64,000 nucleotides of DNA, taken from NCBI GenBank assembly GCA_015039465.1, contig MU130572.1, positions 62,001 to 126,000 on the forward strand. Reading direction: 5' to 3'. The stretch comes from Phlegmacium glaucopus. Taxonomy: Eukaryota > Basidiomycota > Agaricomycetes > Agaricales > Cortinariaceae. The notes beneath the pieces are model-generated. The model did no database searches, had not been told where the DNA came from, and saw only the letters and a list, made by a program, of their open reading frames with translations. Shown here in pieces: positions 54,618 to 64,000 of the stretch. A program made the position numbers and the translations under genes. Within the stretch, counting starts at the first letter, position 1, and every line of letters starts with the position of its first letter.

Positions 54618-56122
54618 AGTACAGTGCAGCCTCCTGGGCGGTGACAAAAGGACAAAGTAGTTTTCCGTAGCTCCCGTCGTCAGACTACAAGCATCCTATT
54701 TGTTTTTGTTACTGAGGGGGGTATGTAATCGGTTTTCCGCATTCCGAGATGAGGCAATGGAGGCGTCGTCATAAAAGCGGGTTTCCGTAGGTAATAATAA
54801 GGAGGAGGCGGCCTTAGTCTCATATCAACGCGTGGATGGTCTGATCAAGTGCTGCCAAAATTCGGAGTTTCAATCACGACGCGACGCGCCAATTTGATTT
54901 TCACGTCACATATGGGGGCTCAAGCGCTCAGGATTTGAACTGTTTTTGTCCGCAGCAGATTACATATATCGAATGGATAGCTTCATATAAACAGTCTTTG
55001 ATTTTAAATTTAACAAAAAAAGGTTGAGAAGACCAAGACGGGAAAAAGTCGGGCGGATCAACTTCTCTGCGCTTGGAGCATGAGTACTTTGTTATACAAG
55101 AAGTAGATACTGCATTGAATTTCTCCCAAGATGCGGGGCTTCAAGTTCACCATTGTATCGTAAGTTTTCACCTGTGGCAAGGTCGAACCGATCATTTGGT
55201 CCCAATAGACTCACGTGAGTGACCAAGCTCAACCAAGTGTAACTCAAAACTACTTTTTCTTTGGACTCGTTCGTCTGTAATATGCACGTAATTCTACCTT
55301 AATTTTTTTATTATCTATGGAACACACTCGTTCAAGTTCTCCAACCATTTTGGAAAAACCTTCTCTTTATAATAGCCCTGCAAGGCACAAACTCATTCAC
55401 AACATCCTAGCTCAATCAATCGACACCCATCGACCCGTGGTGTAGCTGATGTACTCTGGAGACGAAATCTAGAAGTTGGCATGATTGGCACTCGATGAGG
55501 GAGAGGTAGAGATATCCCTAGCTTTGATCAGTTCGGAAGGCGCGCGTGAAATCAGACTTCTAAGTTAGCCTATATTATGAATGTCGTCTACCGTTGACGT
55601 CGCAAGGCTTCCTATTCCATAGATAGGTATACGTGGGTCATGAGTGGACACCGTAGTGGACGGAAGGTAGCTCAGTTTTGCTTCACGGTATTTGCCAGTG
55701 GTAGTAATTACAGCACTCCTCAAAAAATCTGAGAAACATATCGGCAGCTTCAAGTTCATCAGTCACCTTCATTCTCCTTGTGCAGGCTACGAAATTTCAG
55801 CCAAGCTTAGCAATAAGAAGCGATTCAGGAGAATCTCAGTCATGGCGAATCATTCCACACGGCCCCGAGTTTGCACTTTCTGGGGGGGGGGATCGACTCA
55901 TCACTACGGGAGCCTAATCTTCCCTCCGAGTCGGCTTCTGTTATTGTATTGTACATCCCGCAACTATCGCTGACCACTCACAAACAGGTGCCATCCCCTA
56001 TATAACTACCATATACCTGCACGTAAGTTTTTCAATCGTGGAGTTGCAACTCTTCAAATTCCCTCTGCACCTGATAGCTTTCATTACCATCTTGATAGTT
56101 GGCTCAACAAGTATAAAACAGG
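54618..56122. other. divergent intergenic region, no gene seen
   Basis: 1.5 kb between divergent starts of sulfite reductase and the acyltransferase. It must carry both promoters. A TATATAAC near 55999 could serve the downstream gene. Frames are short and motif-free. Confidence 0.5.
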
Positions 56123-57586
56123 ATGACACCTGCTCCGAAAAGCGTCGAGACGTTCATGATCTTCCCAACCCAGAAATACAACCGACCACCTCCGCCTTCA
56201 GCCATCAAGCTTTCTGCTCTGGATCTCAGTCCTCCCATTCACATTCTCAACCATCGCTACTACCATCTCTCAAACGTCGCCTCGCTAAATGCAACTGCCG
56301 ACCTCGTCAACAAATTGAAATCTTCCCTTGCCGAAGCACTAGAACTGTACCCTCCAGTCGCAGGAACTGTGCGAGTACAGAAAAACGGCGAGTTGCACAT
56401 CGCTATGGATGCCAAGAGCGTTATGGGAACTCCTTTCTTAGTTGAGACAAAGAGCGTCCAGTATACTGGAGATACTGAGGAAGTTTCCCCCAGAACGGTT
56501 ATGTTGCTGCCTCCAGAATCGAGTACCTTAGCAGTTAAAGTAACTCAAGTAAGCTGGCACATCGATACCTGTAAGCTGTTTCCCGTCTTTCAATTTGCTA
56601 AATTTTCATTTATTTTGTAGTTTTCCTGTGGAACCGTCGCCGTAGCTTCTTCGCTGCACCACCAAGTCGCTGATTTACGAGGCTTCCTCGATTTTCTCGA
56701 GTTATGGGCTCAAATTGCTCGTGGCGAGTCTGTTGACTTTGCCAAAATTCCATCTGATTGGACTCGTGATCCCAGCCGATTCTTCCCAGCCAATAAAAGA
56801 GTTCCACAGCTTCTTCCAGGTTTCATGATTCTCCCTCCTACTTCGGAATCTGAACCTATCACGCACCCAGTAGCAGTCACGCGATGGAAGGTGACCAAAA
56901 GCGCGTTGGAACAACTTAAAAAAGATTTTTCTCCCTCTTCTGTTTCATGGATCTCGTCTGGTGACGCACTTGCTACCCTTCTATGGGGTGTGATCACACG
57001 TGCTCGCGAGAATGCAAAAGTGGAAAGACCGCAAGCGTGTGGAAGATCTAGTGAAGAATCACAAACCGAAACGCTTCTCGCAGCCGCTGATGGTCGAGAC
57101 AGAGCCCCTGACGGGAAAATGGCTGATGGAAAATACTTTGGAAATTTCAATCCACTTTTCGGTACCACCGTCGCTCGCTCCGATTTATTGTCTCTCAGCT
57201 CTGAATCAGCTTCTCGTGTGGCACTCGAGATTCGAAATGCCCTGAACGATCAACTTTCGCCTTTTGCACTTGCCGAGAAGATTTTATTCTTGGAAAATGG
57301 TCAAAGTTCCAAACATCTCGGTCGGATTGCTTTTGCAGCAGATGTCATCATGACAAATTGGTGTCGATTCGATTTACAAGGACCAAAACTAGATTTCGGG
57401 CAAGGAAAACCTTTCTCGGCCACTGCGGGTGCTGGTGCCTTTTTCCCTCCAGCATATGTCCTGTTGACACAGGACAAACCTTCCGGCGATATTTCAGTAT
57501 TATTAACAATTGAACAGGTTGGAGCAGAGGGAATGAAGAATGACCCGTTACTCAACAAGTATGCTACATTGGTCAAGGTGCATTAA
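56123..57586 (+). CDS. BAHD-type acyltransferase (transferase family)
   Basis: Transfers an acyl group from acyl-CoA to an alcohol or amine. Two exons, 56123-56548 and 56621-57586, give 463 residues, the usual family size. Exon 1 starts MTPAPKSVETFMIFPTQKYN. Exon 2 has the catalytic HHxxxD motif as LHHQVADLRG, SGDALATLLWGVITRAR, NFNPLFGTTVARSDLL, and LDFGQGKPFSATAG in place of the plant-type DFGWG motif. Both signature motifs are present, so it is probably active. The substrate cannot be deduced. No biosynthetic neighbours are visible. A fungal origin by old transfer from plants or the reverse is conceivable but not tested here. Confidence 0.88.
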
Positions 57587-57594
57587 CCTGCTTA

Positions 57595-57636
57595 GAACAG
57601 ATTGGAGTAGAGGGAGAAGAATGACCCGTTACTTGA
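57595..57636. repeat. degenerate tandem copy of the acyltransferase 3' end
   Basis: About 42 bp closely match 57512-57556, the last coding part of the acyltransferase: both contain GAACAG.TTGGAG, then AGAGGGA, GAAGAATGACCCGTTACT. It lies 8 bp after the stop codon in the same direction. Confidence 0.7.
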
Positions 57637-57994
57637 CTTCTTAGAATGCTTTCAAACTCTACACATGCATATCAAATGATCTTGGGCATTATTCAATTCT
57701 TTGATGTCATATTTTAAGGCAACAACCACTCTTTGCATCTCATGCTAGACCATCTCCACTTACAAGATTTGCTCGTATTGCGGAGTGCTTGCAAACAGAT
57801 AGCCTAAGCCTTCCTCGATTCATGTGGTGTTCAGGATGTCACTTTGTTATTACAAGCCATGAACCTGTGCCTTTGGCATGGCGCTGCTCTGCTTTGCCAA
57901 CGGTAGCCAACCTCCAGCATGAATTCAGGGCTTGCTGGGGGCTCCGCCCCCTGGACCCCTGGCTGCATCACAACAGTGTACTCAGTCTTAGATC
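57637..57994. other. intergenic region with a GC-rich hairpin
   Basis: Mostly featureless. GGGGGC (57937-57942) and GCCCCC (57946-57951) form a 6-bp hairpin with a TCC loop. On the minus strand it is followed within 12 nt by CTGA, which fits a Helitron 3' end (hairpin then CTRR), and the Helitron helicase relic lies upstream on that strand. The base after CTGA is A rather than the expected T, so this is only suggestive. Confidence 0.35.
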
Positions 57995-58002
57995 CTAACA
58001 GT
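57995..58002. repeat. left 8-bp target site duplication
   Basis: CTAACAGT, repeated exactly at 58547-58554 in the same orientation. Confidence 0.8.
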
Positions 58003-58546
58003 TAGTGTTTAAAAGTCTGGTCTGGTTTTTTGACCCTCAGGGCCTTTAACTGAGACCGTAACCGGTCCACCTCGGTCCTAGGACTGAAAAGACCGGACTG
58101 GACTGCTTAGGACTGGTTTACATTGGTTTTTTTTGCTAGGACTGGTCCTGGTCCTAACTGGTCTTAATCAGTCTGTAACTGGTCTTCTGCTGACAAATAT
58201 ATATTTTTGTATCAGAAATGGTTGTTAAGTTTAATAATAGCTTCCGAACGAGCCCAAGAACATTAACTTCTGTTAGGATTTGGATTTTCTACAGTAATAC
58301 TAGTAAAATGCCTTATTTTAGTGAATATTTTAGACTATTTTACAAATCTATTTATTTCTCAGCCAGTTTTTATTGGATTTTTATGATCTTGGGCTCGTTG
58401 GAAAGGGGTAAATTAGGGCTACTCTTTTGCCGGTTCAAACCGGTCTGAACCTCGAAATACCGGTTAATCGAAACCGGTCTTTTTCCAGTCCAGTCCAGTC
58501 TGGTTACGGTCTTTTTCCGGTCTCGTAACCGGACCTTCAAACACTA
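58003..58546. mobile_element. hAT-like MITE
   Basis: A 544-bp element with ends TAGTGTTTAAAAGTCTGG and, inverted on the right, TAGTGTTTGAAGGTCCGG. Flanked by 8-bp direct repeats, the hAT hallmark; TIRs starting with TAGTG or CAGTG also fit hAT. The subterminal regions are filled with short motifs such as ACCGGT, GACCGG, GGACTGG and CCAGTC in both orientations, as expected of transposase-binding repeats. An inner inverted pair, AACGAGCCCAAGA, occurs near 58246 and again inverted near 58385. No coding capacity. Class is inferred from target-duplication length and TIR. Confidence 0.8.
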
Positions 58547-58554
58547 CTAACAGT
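58547..58554. repeat. right 8-bp target site duplication
   Basis: CTAACAGT, identical to 57995-58002. Confidence 0.8.
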
Positions 58555-58594
58555 GAACACTCTTATTGAAAAACAGAATCAACAAATCTTATCA

Positions 58595-58855
58595 TTACAA
58601 TTGCAATCCAGTAAGTATTTCTTTGTATACTACATTCACTGTTCTTCCTCCTGAATCTTCTTTTAGTAGTACCTTTAATTGGTTTCCTGATGTACATCTA
58701 GATAGTCCTACATACAATTGTCCATGTGAAAAAACTGGAAACTGTAAATCTAATCCTACATGCTTCAATGACTGCCCTTGACTCTTGTTCACTGTCATAG
58801 CAAATGCAAGTGTTGAAATAGTGTTGCAGCTAGAACAAATGAATAGTTGTCTCAA
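58595..58855 (-). pseudogene. Helitron-type PIF1 helicase, C-terminal fragment
   Basis: The frame contains [20 protein letters not shown] and [20 protein letters not shown], which are the last helicase motifs (VI region) and tail of PIF1-like helicases carried by Helitrons. Only about 75 residues remain; motifs I to V and the Rep domain are absent upstream, where the sequence changes abruptly to copia LTR-like sequence. I read this as a truncated relic. A host PIF1 gene fragment is less likely because of the Helitron-typical [13 protein letters not shown]. Confidence 0.75.
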
Positions 58856-58881
58856 CTTTAGGATAAAGTTGTATATTAAAT
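58838..58881. repeat. rearranged short copy of the LTR-end sequence
   Basis: CTAGAACAAATGAATAGTT recurs at 58899-58917, and the following CTCAACTTTAGgATAAAGTTG recurs near 58969-58989. In the second copy they are separated by about 50 nt; here they are fused. This suggests a partial duplication with an internal deletion at the LTR edge. Confidence 0.6.
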
Positions 58882-58891
58882 ATGGAATGTA

Positions 58892-59131
58892 TGTTACCTA
58901 GAACAAATGAATAGTTCTAGGTAATGATCAGCTATTGTAATGTAGAAATAAAATGATAGTGCTCAAGTCTCAACTTTAGCATAAAGTTGAGACTTGTAAT
59001 AAGTGAAATCCGTGACAAAATGACCGTGATTATGTAATGCAAAAAGATAACGCGAATAAAGAACAAAAGAGATGATAAGATAAAAGATACCTAAACAAAT
59101 AATCAACGACTGAAACTCGTATAGTTCAACA
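58892..59131 (-). repeat. putative 3' LTR of the copia element
   Basis: On the minus strand, the purine-rich tract CTTGAGGGGGAG immediately precedes TGTTGAACTATACGAG, the expected polypurine-tract/LTR junction. The LTR could end ..GGTAACA near 58892, giving about 240 bp with TG..CA ends. The 5' LTR is not in the window, so the outer border is a guess. A hairpin (TCTCAACTTTA/TAAAGTTGAGA) lies within it. Confidence 0.5.
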
Positions 59132-59230
59132 CTCCCCCTCAAGTGAAACACCGTTGATGTCCTATATCGTGTGCGCGTTCATCATGTGATGGTAAATGTG
59201 CCGATTGCGTTATCGATTACACGATAAGGC

Positions 59231-59628
59231 TTATTGTTGTTTCTGAGACTGAGTTTGAATGTCTTGCTTCCTCAACACCCCCAACCCCAGCTGCTGCACG
59301 AATTGAACAAATTTCGGTCTCACCAATGCCTTGGTGAATATATCCGAAACGTTCTCATCGGTCGGTATGTAGTCAATTTCCATCTTCTCGTCTTGGACTG
59401 CCTCCCTGATGAAGTGATAACGTAGGTCGATGTGCTATCCTTCGCTAACGCTATTGCACCTTGGTTGTTGCAATTTATCTTGGTAGGTCCTGATGCGTCC
59501 TCGCGTAGCTCACTGACAAAACTCCTCATCCAGAGTGCTTCTTTTGCAGCATGGGTCAATGTGATATATTTGGCCTCTGTGCTCGACAGCGCTATGATGT
59601 GTTGCTTTTTCGAACTCCATGATATCGC
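59231..59628 (-). pseudogene. copia RNase H domain, 3' part, broken
   Basis: On the minus strand the frame starts ISWSSKKQHIIALSSTEAKY and continues with INCNNQGAIALAKD, the RNase H core. About ten residues are deleted near 59436, shifting the frame; beyond it the tail HIDLRYHFIREAV and DIFTKALV is recognisable and ends with TAA at 59231-59233. The domain is cut at its N-terminal side by the repeat inserted at 59629. Confidence 0.8.
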
Positions 59629-60979
59629 TATAAATCGTTGTTTGTGTTGCTATATAACACCAACCAGAGAGCAGTGGACCAGACCTTAGGTCAAGAGACT
59701 CCCTGTTGTTCGTTTAGGGAAGGTATAACCTTGACTTTTAACACACAGAGGTAAGGGGAAAGAATAGAGAAGAGAAGGAGGAGGATGAAGGTCTTGGAAG
59801 ATGAATGAGGTATAAGACGAGGATGAGGATTGAGCAAGAGAGAGTCTTCAGTAAGACTATAGCGGTTGAGGGATAGGGGATAGATTGACAGTAAGGGGCA
59901 AGAAAAGCGAACTTAAGGGAGGAATTCACTGGAATTCCACTGAGATGATGAAAGTGGGGGGTAAGAATGAATTGAACTGAACTACCTATCCTGGTACAAA
60001 AGAGCAGTATTTATACCCTAAGGATGAGGCTATGTAAAACAAATAAAAAAAGAAAGGAGTACACGCTGTCAGAAGAGGAATGAAGAAAGGACAGCTGCGA
60101 GAAGAAAAGAACAAGAAAAAGAAGAAGGAACAATAAAAAAATCTGCAAAGTGTCAAAGTGCGAGAGAAAAGAAGAGAAGGCAGTGTACATAGTCCAATAG
60201 CAAAAATATATCGACTCCATAGGCGTGTGGTCATGTCAAAAATGTGAAAGGTCCTGAGTCAACACTTGAAAGGCGCAGCCTTGTTCCTGAGAAAACACTA
60301 CTTGCCCATGGTCCCATGTCGTGCAGCCTTGATAGCACTTGACACACTGCGAGAATAATCCTCTGCTGCTGATTCATCTGCAATTCCTGCTTAGTCGTGA
60401 TCCTCCTGGACTTCCTAAATTGTCATAAAGAGGGTGGGAAGGCTTCAGGTACCGCGTGAATGATGGTTTTGGCAGTGAATGATAAGATAAGAGGTAGATA
60501 ATTGAGGATAGGGGACTGAGTGAGATCCAGGAGCAAGGGATGGCAAGATAGATGGCTGAGGGGAAGACTTGTGGGTCCATAGCCACAACAACGATGACAA
60601 AGCCTTTTACATAATGGGAGATGTAGTTGATGTGTCTATAAAGGGGCCATTCTTGAAATGATGGACCAAAGATACAATCAAACGTGAGCTGATGACCGAT
60701 GTGAATAGTAGATTGATTGCTTTGTTGGATCACTAACCAAGGAACAAATGGATGGTAGATGCTTAGGAGCATGTTGATAGTGAAAATGATGGAGAGCATA
60801 GTGTGAGACATTGAGAGTATGATGAGCGATGGGGATGTTATCGTTGAACGAATGATTTTGTTGACCAGGAACACAATTCAGGGCTGCTTCCAAAATAGGT
60901 AAGTGAATTTGAAGTCCGCTTATTTTCATGATGGCGACTTTTAAGCTTTCTTCTCACGCTACCAATCAGTATTGGTGCG
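59629..60979. mobile_element. 1.35-kb repeat inserted in the copia element (copy 1)
   Basis: Bordered by a 9-bp direct repeat, TGATATCGC, at 59620-59628 and 60980-60988; those bases encode the same A-I-S of the copia RNase H, so the duplication is read directly from the split gene. The right end holds a near-palindrome, CACGC.ACCAATACTGATTGG on the minus strand. Inside, on the minus strand, is a TATA-like GTATAAATACTG near 60008. No transposase or reverse transcriptase is visible and no clear TIR, so the class is open: a solo LTR-like or non-autonomous element. Confidence 0.7.
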
Positions 60980-60988
60980 TGATATCGC

Positions 60989-62122
60989 CCCACGTCCAAA
61001 ATGAAAGCTATACCCCGAAATTGAATGACGGTGTTTCTGACTAGCCCAATCCGCATCACAGTAACCTTGGAATAGTGTATTTGATTTTCCACCAAAGGTA
61101 AGCCAGTAATGTTTTGTTGTTCCAAGATATGTTATTACTCGTTTTAACCCTTCCCAATGTGCAGGTCCCAGGTTTTGAATAAACTGCGACAAGACGCCTA
61201 CGGTGTAGGCCGCATCTGGTCGCGATACGACTACTGGCCACAATACACTCCCTATGGCCTCGTTATAGGGTACTCCTTGCATTTGCGATATTTGATTATT
61301 TGTTGATGGGCATTGATCAACGGAATACTGAGCTCCCGGGTCCATAGGCGTATGGACAGGTTTTGCATTGGTAAGCCTGAATTTTTCGACTATGCTTTCG
61401 ATATAAGCTTGTTGATTGATTGATATCGTTCTAGCTTCTCTATCTTGCTTGATCTCAAAACCCAAGAACCAACCAATAGGTCTGTTGTCAGTGATATCCC
61501 AGTGTTTTTTGATGTTTGCTTTGAAAATTTCAGCGTCAATCATCCGTTTTGAAGTGACTGCCATATCGTCGGTTGCCACAGCAACGATAGTGTGTTCTTC
61601 ACCAGATTGTCAATAAAATACCAAATGATCTGCCGCGGATTGTTTGAAACCTAAGTCGTTCATGAAGACCTTACTCATCTCCATGTACCAACCTCTTCCG
61701 GCTTGTTTCAACCCATATAGGCCTTTCAACAGCCTCAGTACTTTTCCTTCCTGACCAGGTTTTAGGACTCCACGTGGTGCTTTCATATAGACCGTCTCTT
61801 TGAGCGGCGCATTAAGGTAGGCGCTTTTTACATCGACATGTTCTATTTCCCAGTTTTGTTCTGCAGCGTTCGCGAGGACGGCACATACAGTCGGCATTTT
61901 TGCAGCGGATGAAAATGTTTCTGTGTAGTTCACTCCTTCGACTTGTCTGTGTCCACCGGCTACGATTTGCAGTCGGTAGCTTTGTACCTTTCCATCGGGT
62001 CCTCGTTTCACTCTCAGGACTTCTCCACATGGGATAGTGATATGGCCTTTCGGTAAGTCTTCCACCTCCCAAGTTTTGAACTTTTCAAGCTGACCGATTT
62101 TGTAGTCAAGTGCAGCTTGCCA
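60989..62122 (-). pseudogene. copia reverse transcriptase and start of RNase H, with stop codon
   Basis: Minus-strand frames give RT motifs: QIVAGGHRQVEGVNYTETFS, VDVKSAYLNAPLKETVYM, LKGLYGLKQAGRGWY and, after an in-frame TGA at 61610-61612, VAVATDDMAVTS (the catalytic DD) and LGFEIKQD. The RNase H start CDADWASQKHRHSISGYSF lies next to the inserted repeat. The TGA could derive from CGA by CpG deamination. A second stop, TAA at 62123-62125, separates this part from the integrase part. Confidence 0.9.
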
Positions 62123-63499
62123 TTATTTTGCTTCGGGTCCAGACAACGCTTCGTCAAGCATGCGAGGATCAGATGGGTGAGAGCTCACGAGGGCAAAGTC
62201 CGGGGGCAAAAAGCTGAGTGCTTTGTCTTCATCGATAAGTTGATCTGACGAGTTGGGTTCGGTAGTTTCATTGTCAATGAAGGTTACAGCTGCGACGAGA
62301 CCATCATTTAAGGCTTTGTATGCACCTCTCGGTTTTCGTGCACGATGGCCACGTCCATACTGTTGAACATTTGGGTCATCTGCTGATTCAAGGGTTTGAT
62401 CAGCTGCAAACTCGATCATGGGGACTTCTACTGTGTCTTCGTAAGTGTTATCCGGATTATGTTCAAGTTGATTTTTACTGATCGTTTCAACAGGAAATTT
62501 TTCAGTTTCTTCAACATTTTCGACTGGGTTTGGAGACTGGTGGATGATTTTTTGCTTCTCCCCCTCAGACGGCGAGTCTCCAGGTATAGTGACATTTGTA
62601 TCAGAATGTGTATCATTGTCATCGAAAATGACATTTCTTTCAACAGTGATGGAACGTTTACCGGGCCAGTAGATACGGTATCCTTTTGATTCGGAGTCGT
62701 AACCCACAAATCGTCCACGTTGAGCTCGAGCATCTAGCTTTCCAGCTTGTAGATCCTTTACATATGCAGCAGCACCAAACTCTCTGATTCCACCTAGGTA
62801 TGGTTTCTTTTTATTGATCATTTCGTATGGAGTTTTTCCATCTAATGAACGTGTAGGAGTTCTATTTTGGAGCCAAGTCGTATGTTTCATGGCTTCTTCC
62901 CACAAGAAACGAGGTAGACCAGAGGCCAGAAGTAAAGCACGAGCTCGTTCGGCTCGTGTACGCATTCCTCTTTCGGCGGTACCATTTTGAGGTGGTGAAT
63001 CGTGAACGGTAAGTTCACGTTTTGTACCTCTATCGTCTTGATGTTGAATCATGTGTTTTGATAGGAACTCTCCCCCTCGATCAGAGCATACTGCTTTTAT
63101 ACGGTTGCCAGTTTGGGTTTTGATGAACGCTTCGTCCTGTTTATAGGACTTAAAGGTTTCGCTTTTCTTCTCTTGGAAGTAAATCTTTGTTTCGCGAGTT
63201 GCATCGTCGATACGTGCCGCTACGTAGTGGTGACCATTTAGACTTTTAACTGACGCTGGCCCCCATAGGTCCCAGTGGACTCTTTCGCCATATTTCGTGG
63301 CTCGAGTCTCTGACTTTTGTGGATATGGTTAACGTATTGACTTTGCTTTGGCACAGGCTTCACAAAACTCGATCTTGGATTTGTTATCCAGGTCGATTCT
63401 GGTGATATACCCTTTCGAGATGGCGTGTTTGATAGCGGAAAAAGAGATGTGGCCTAGTTTGCGATGGGCCTCATTAATATTCATTTTTTCAACTGCTAT
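62123..63499 (-). pseudogene. copia GAG-pre-integrase and integrase, with stop codon
   Basis: From high to low coordinates on the minus strand: the zinc-binding HRKLGHIS...FCEAC module (about 63350-63480), an in-frame TAA at 63329-63331, then the integrase core with HWDLWGPASVKSLNGHHY, CSDRGGEFLS and SPPQNGTAERGMRTRAERAR, carrying the D, D, E triad, followed by WLQNRTPTRSLDGKTPYE and GRFVGYDSESKGYRIYWP. The linker toward reverse transcriptase is acidic. Gag and protease are missing because the second repeat copy begins at 63517. Confidence 0.9.
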
Positions 63500-63516
63500 G
63501 TTAGCACGCTATCGCA

Positions 63517-64000
63517 CACCAATACTGATTGGTAGCGTGAGAAGAAAGCTTAAAAGTCGCCATCATGAAAATAAGCGGACTTCAAATTCACTTACCTATT
63601 TTGGAAGCAGCCCTGAATCGTGTTCCTGGTCAACAAAATCATTCGTTCAACGATAACATCCCCATCGCTCATCATACTCTCAATGTCTCACACTATGCTC
63701 TCCATTGTTTTCACTATTGACATGCTCCTAAGCATATACCATCCATTCGTTCCTTGGCTAGTGATCCAGCAAAGCGATCAATCTACTATTCGCATCGGTC
63801 ATCGGCTCGCGTTTGATCGTATCTTTGGTCCATCATTTCAAGAACGGCCCCTTTATGGACGCATCAACTACATCTCCCATTATGTACAAGGCTTTGTCAT
63901 TGTTGTTGTGGCTATGGACCCACAAGTCTTCCCCTCAGCCATCTATTTGCCATACCTCGCTCCTGGATCTCACTCAGTCCCCTATCCTCAATCATCTACC
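63517..64000. mobile_element. second, inverted copy of the 1.35-kb repeat (partial at window end)
   Basis: Plus-strand sequence from 63517 is nearly identical to the reverse complement of 60977 down to about 60493, starting ACCAATACTGATTGGTAGCG. It abuts the GAG-pre-integrase region of the copia element and runs past the window end, so its other border and target duplication cannot be seen. Most differences from copy 1 are C/T or G/A changes at CpG. Confidence 0.85.

Noticed and set aside
55434..55520. tRNA-like start (GACCCGTGGTGTAGCTGATG)
   Set aside because: The anticodon loop lacks T33, no B-box sequence follows and no matching acceptor strand exists.
58010..58520. short direct and inverted GGACTGG/ACCGGT repeats as a possible CRISPR-like array
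   Set aside because: No regular spacing or spacers; they lie inside the hAT-like MITE and fit transposase-binding motifs, and the organism is a fungus.

Overview
This 64 kb window comes from a filamentous basidiomycete, most likely a mushroom-forming Agaricomycete. I infer this from the many short (about 45-60 nt) GT-AG introns, compact gene spacing, an NADPH sulfite reductase beta subunit, a Rho3-type GTPase, fungal Zn2Cys6 regulators and a fungal-type copia retroelement. I cannot name the species. Gene models were spliced by hand from reading frames, splice sites and known family motifs; some exon edges may be off by a few codons.

Layout. 1-455 is the 3' end of a PQ-loop membrane protein gene. 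1553-7800 is clathrin heavy chain, spliced from about 23 exons. 8273-9382 (-) is a Rho3 GTPase. 9535-12949 (-) and 21536-25136 (+) are two paralogous Zn2Cys6 transcription factors with their heads facing each other. Between them lie a coiled-coil protein, a CUE/CCCH/Smr protein and a PDCD2/Tsr4 protein, all on the minus strand. Then come an Msc2-type zinc transporter with a very long His-rich loop (25317-28623) and a LYC1-like acetyltransferase (28950-30304). 30.3-35 kb is gene-poor. It holds one small Pro/Ser-rich reading frame and an 867-bp MITE with Mutator-like features (33503-34369). 34966-38170 encodes a large low-complexity AT-hook protein. 38.2-42.2 kb is again gene-poor, with a tiny secreted Cys-rich peptide gene. 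42.2-57.6 kb holds a VOC protein, a putative DASH/Hsk3 subunit, an Mms22 family repair protein, sulfite reductase beta and a BAHD-type acyltransferase.

From 57.6 kb to the end the window is a nest of transposable elements: a 544-bp hAT-like MITE with 8-bp target duplications, the tail of a Helitron-type helicase, and a decayed copia element on the minus strand with three in-frame stops. A 1.35-kb repeat with a 9-bp target duplication is inserted in the copia element. A second, inverted copy of this repeat starts at about 63517. Differences between the two copies look like CpG deamination.

Most genes are housekeeping (vesicle coat, polarity, ribosome assembly, zinc supply, sulfur assimilation, fork repair) and do not form an obvious pathway. 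I found no secondary-metabolite cluster, no RNA gene and no defence system. The most unusual structures are the MITE with covarying terminal hairpins, the divergent transcription-factor pair, and the nested repeats with strand-specific CpG decay.
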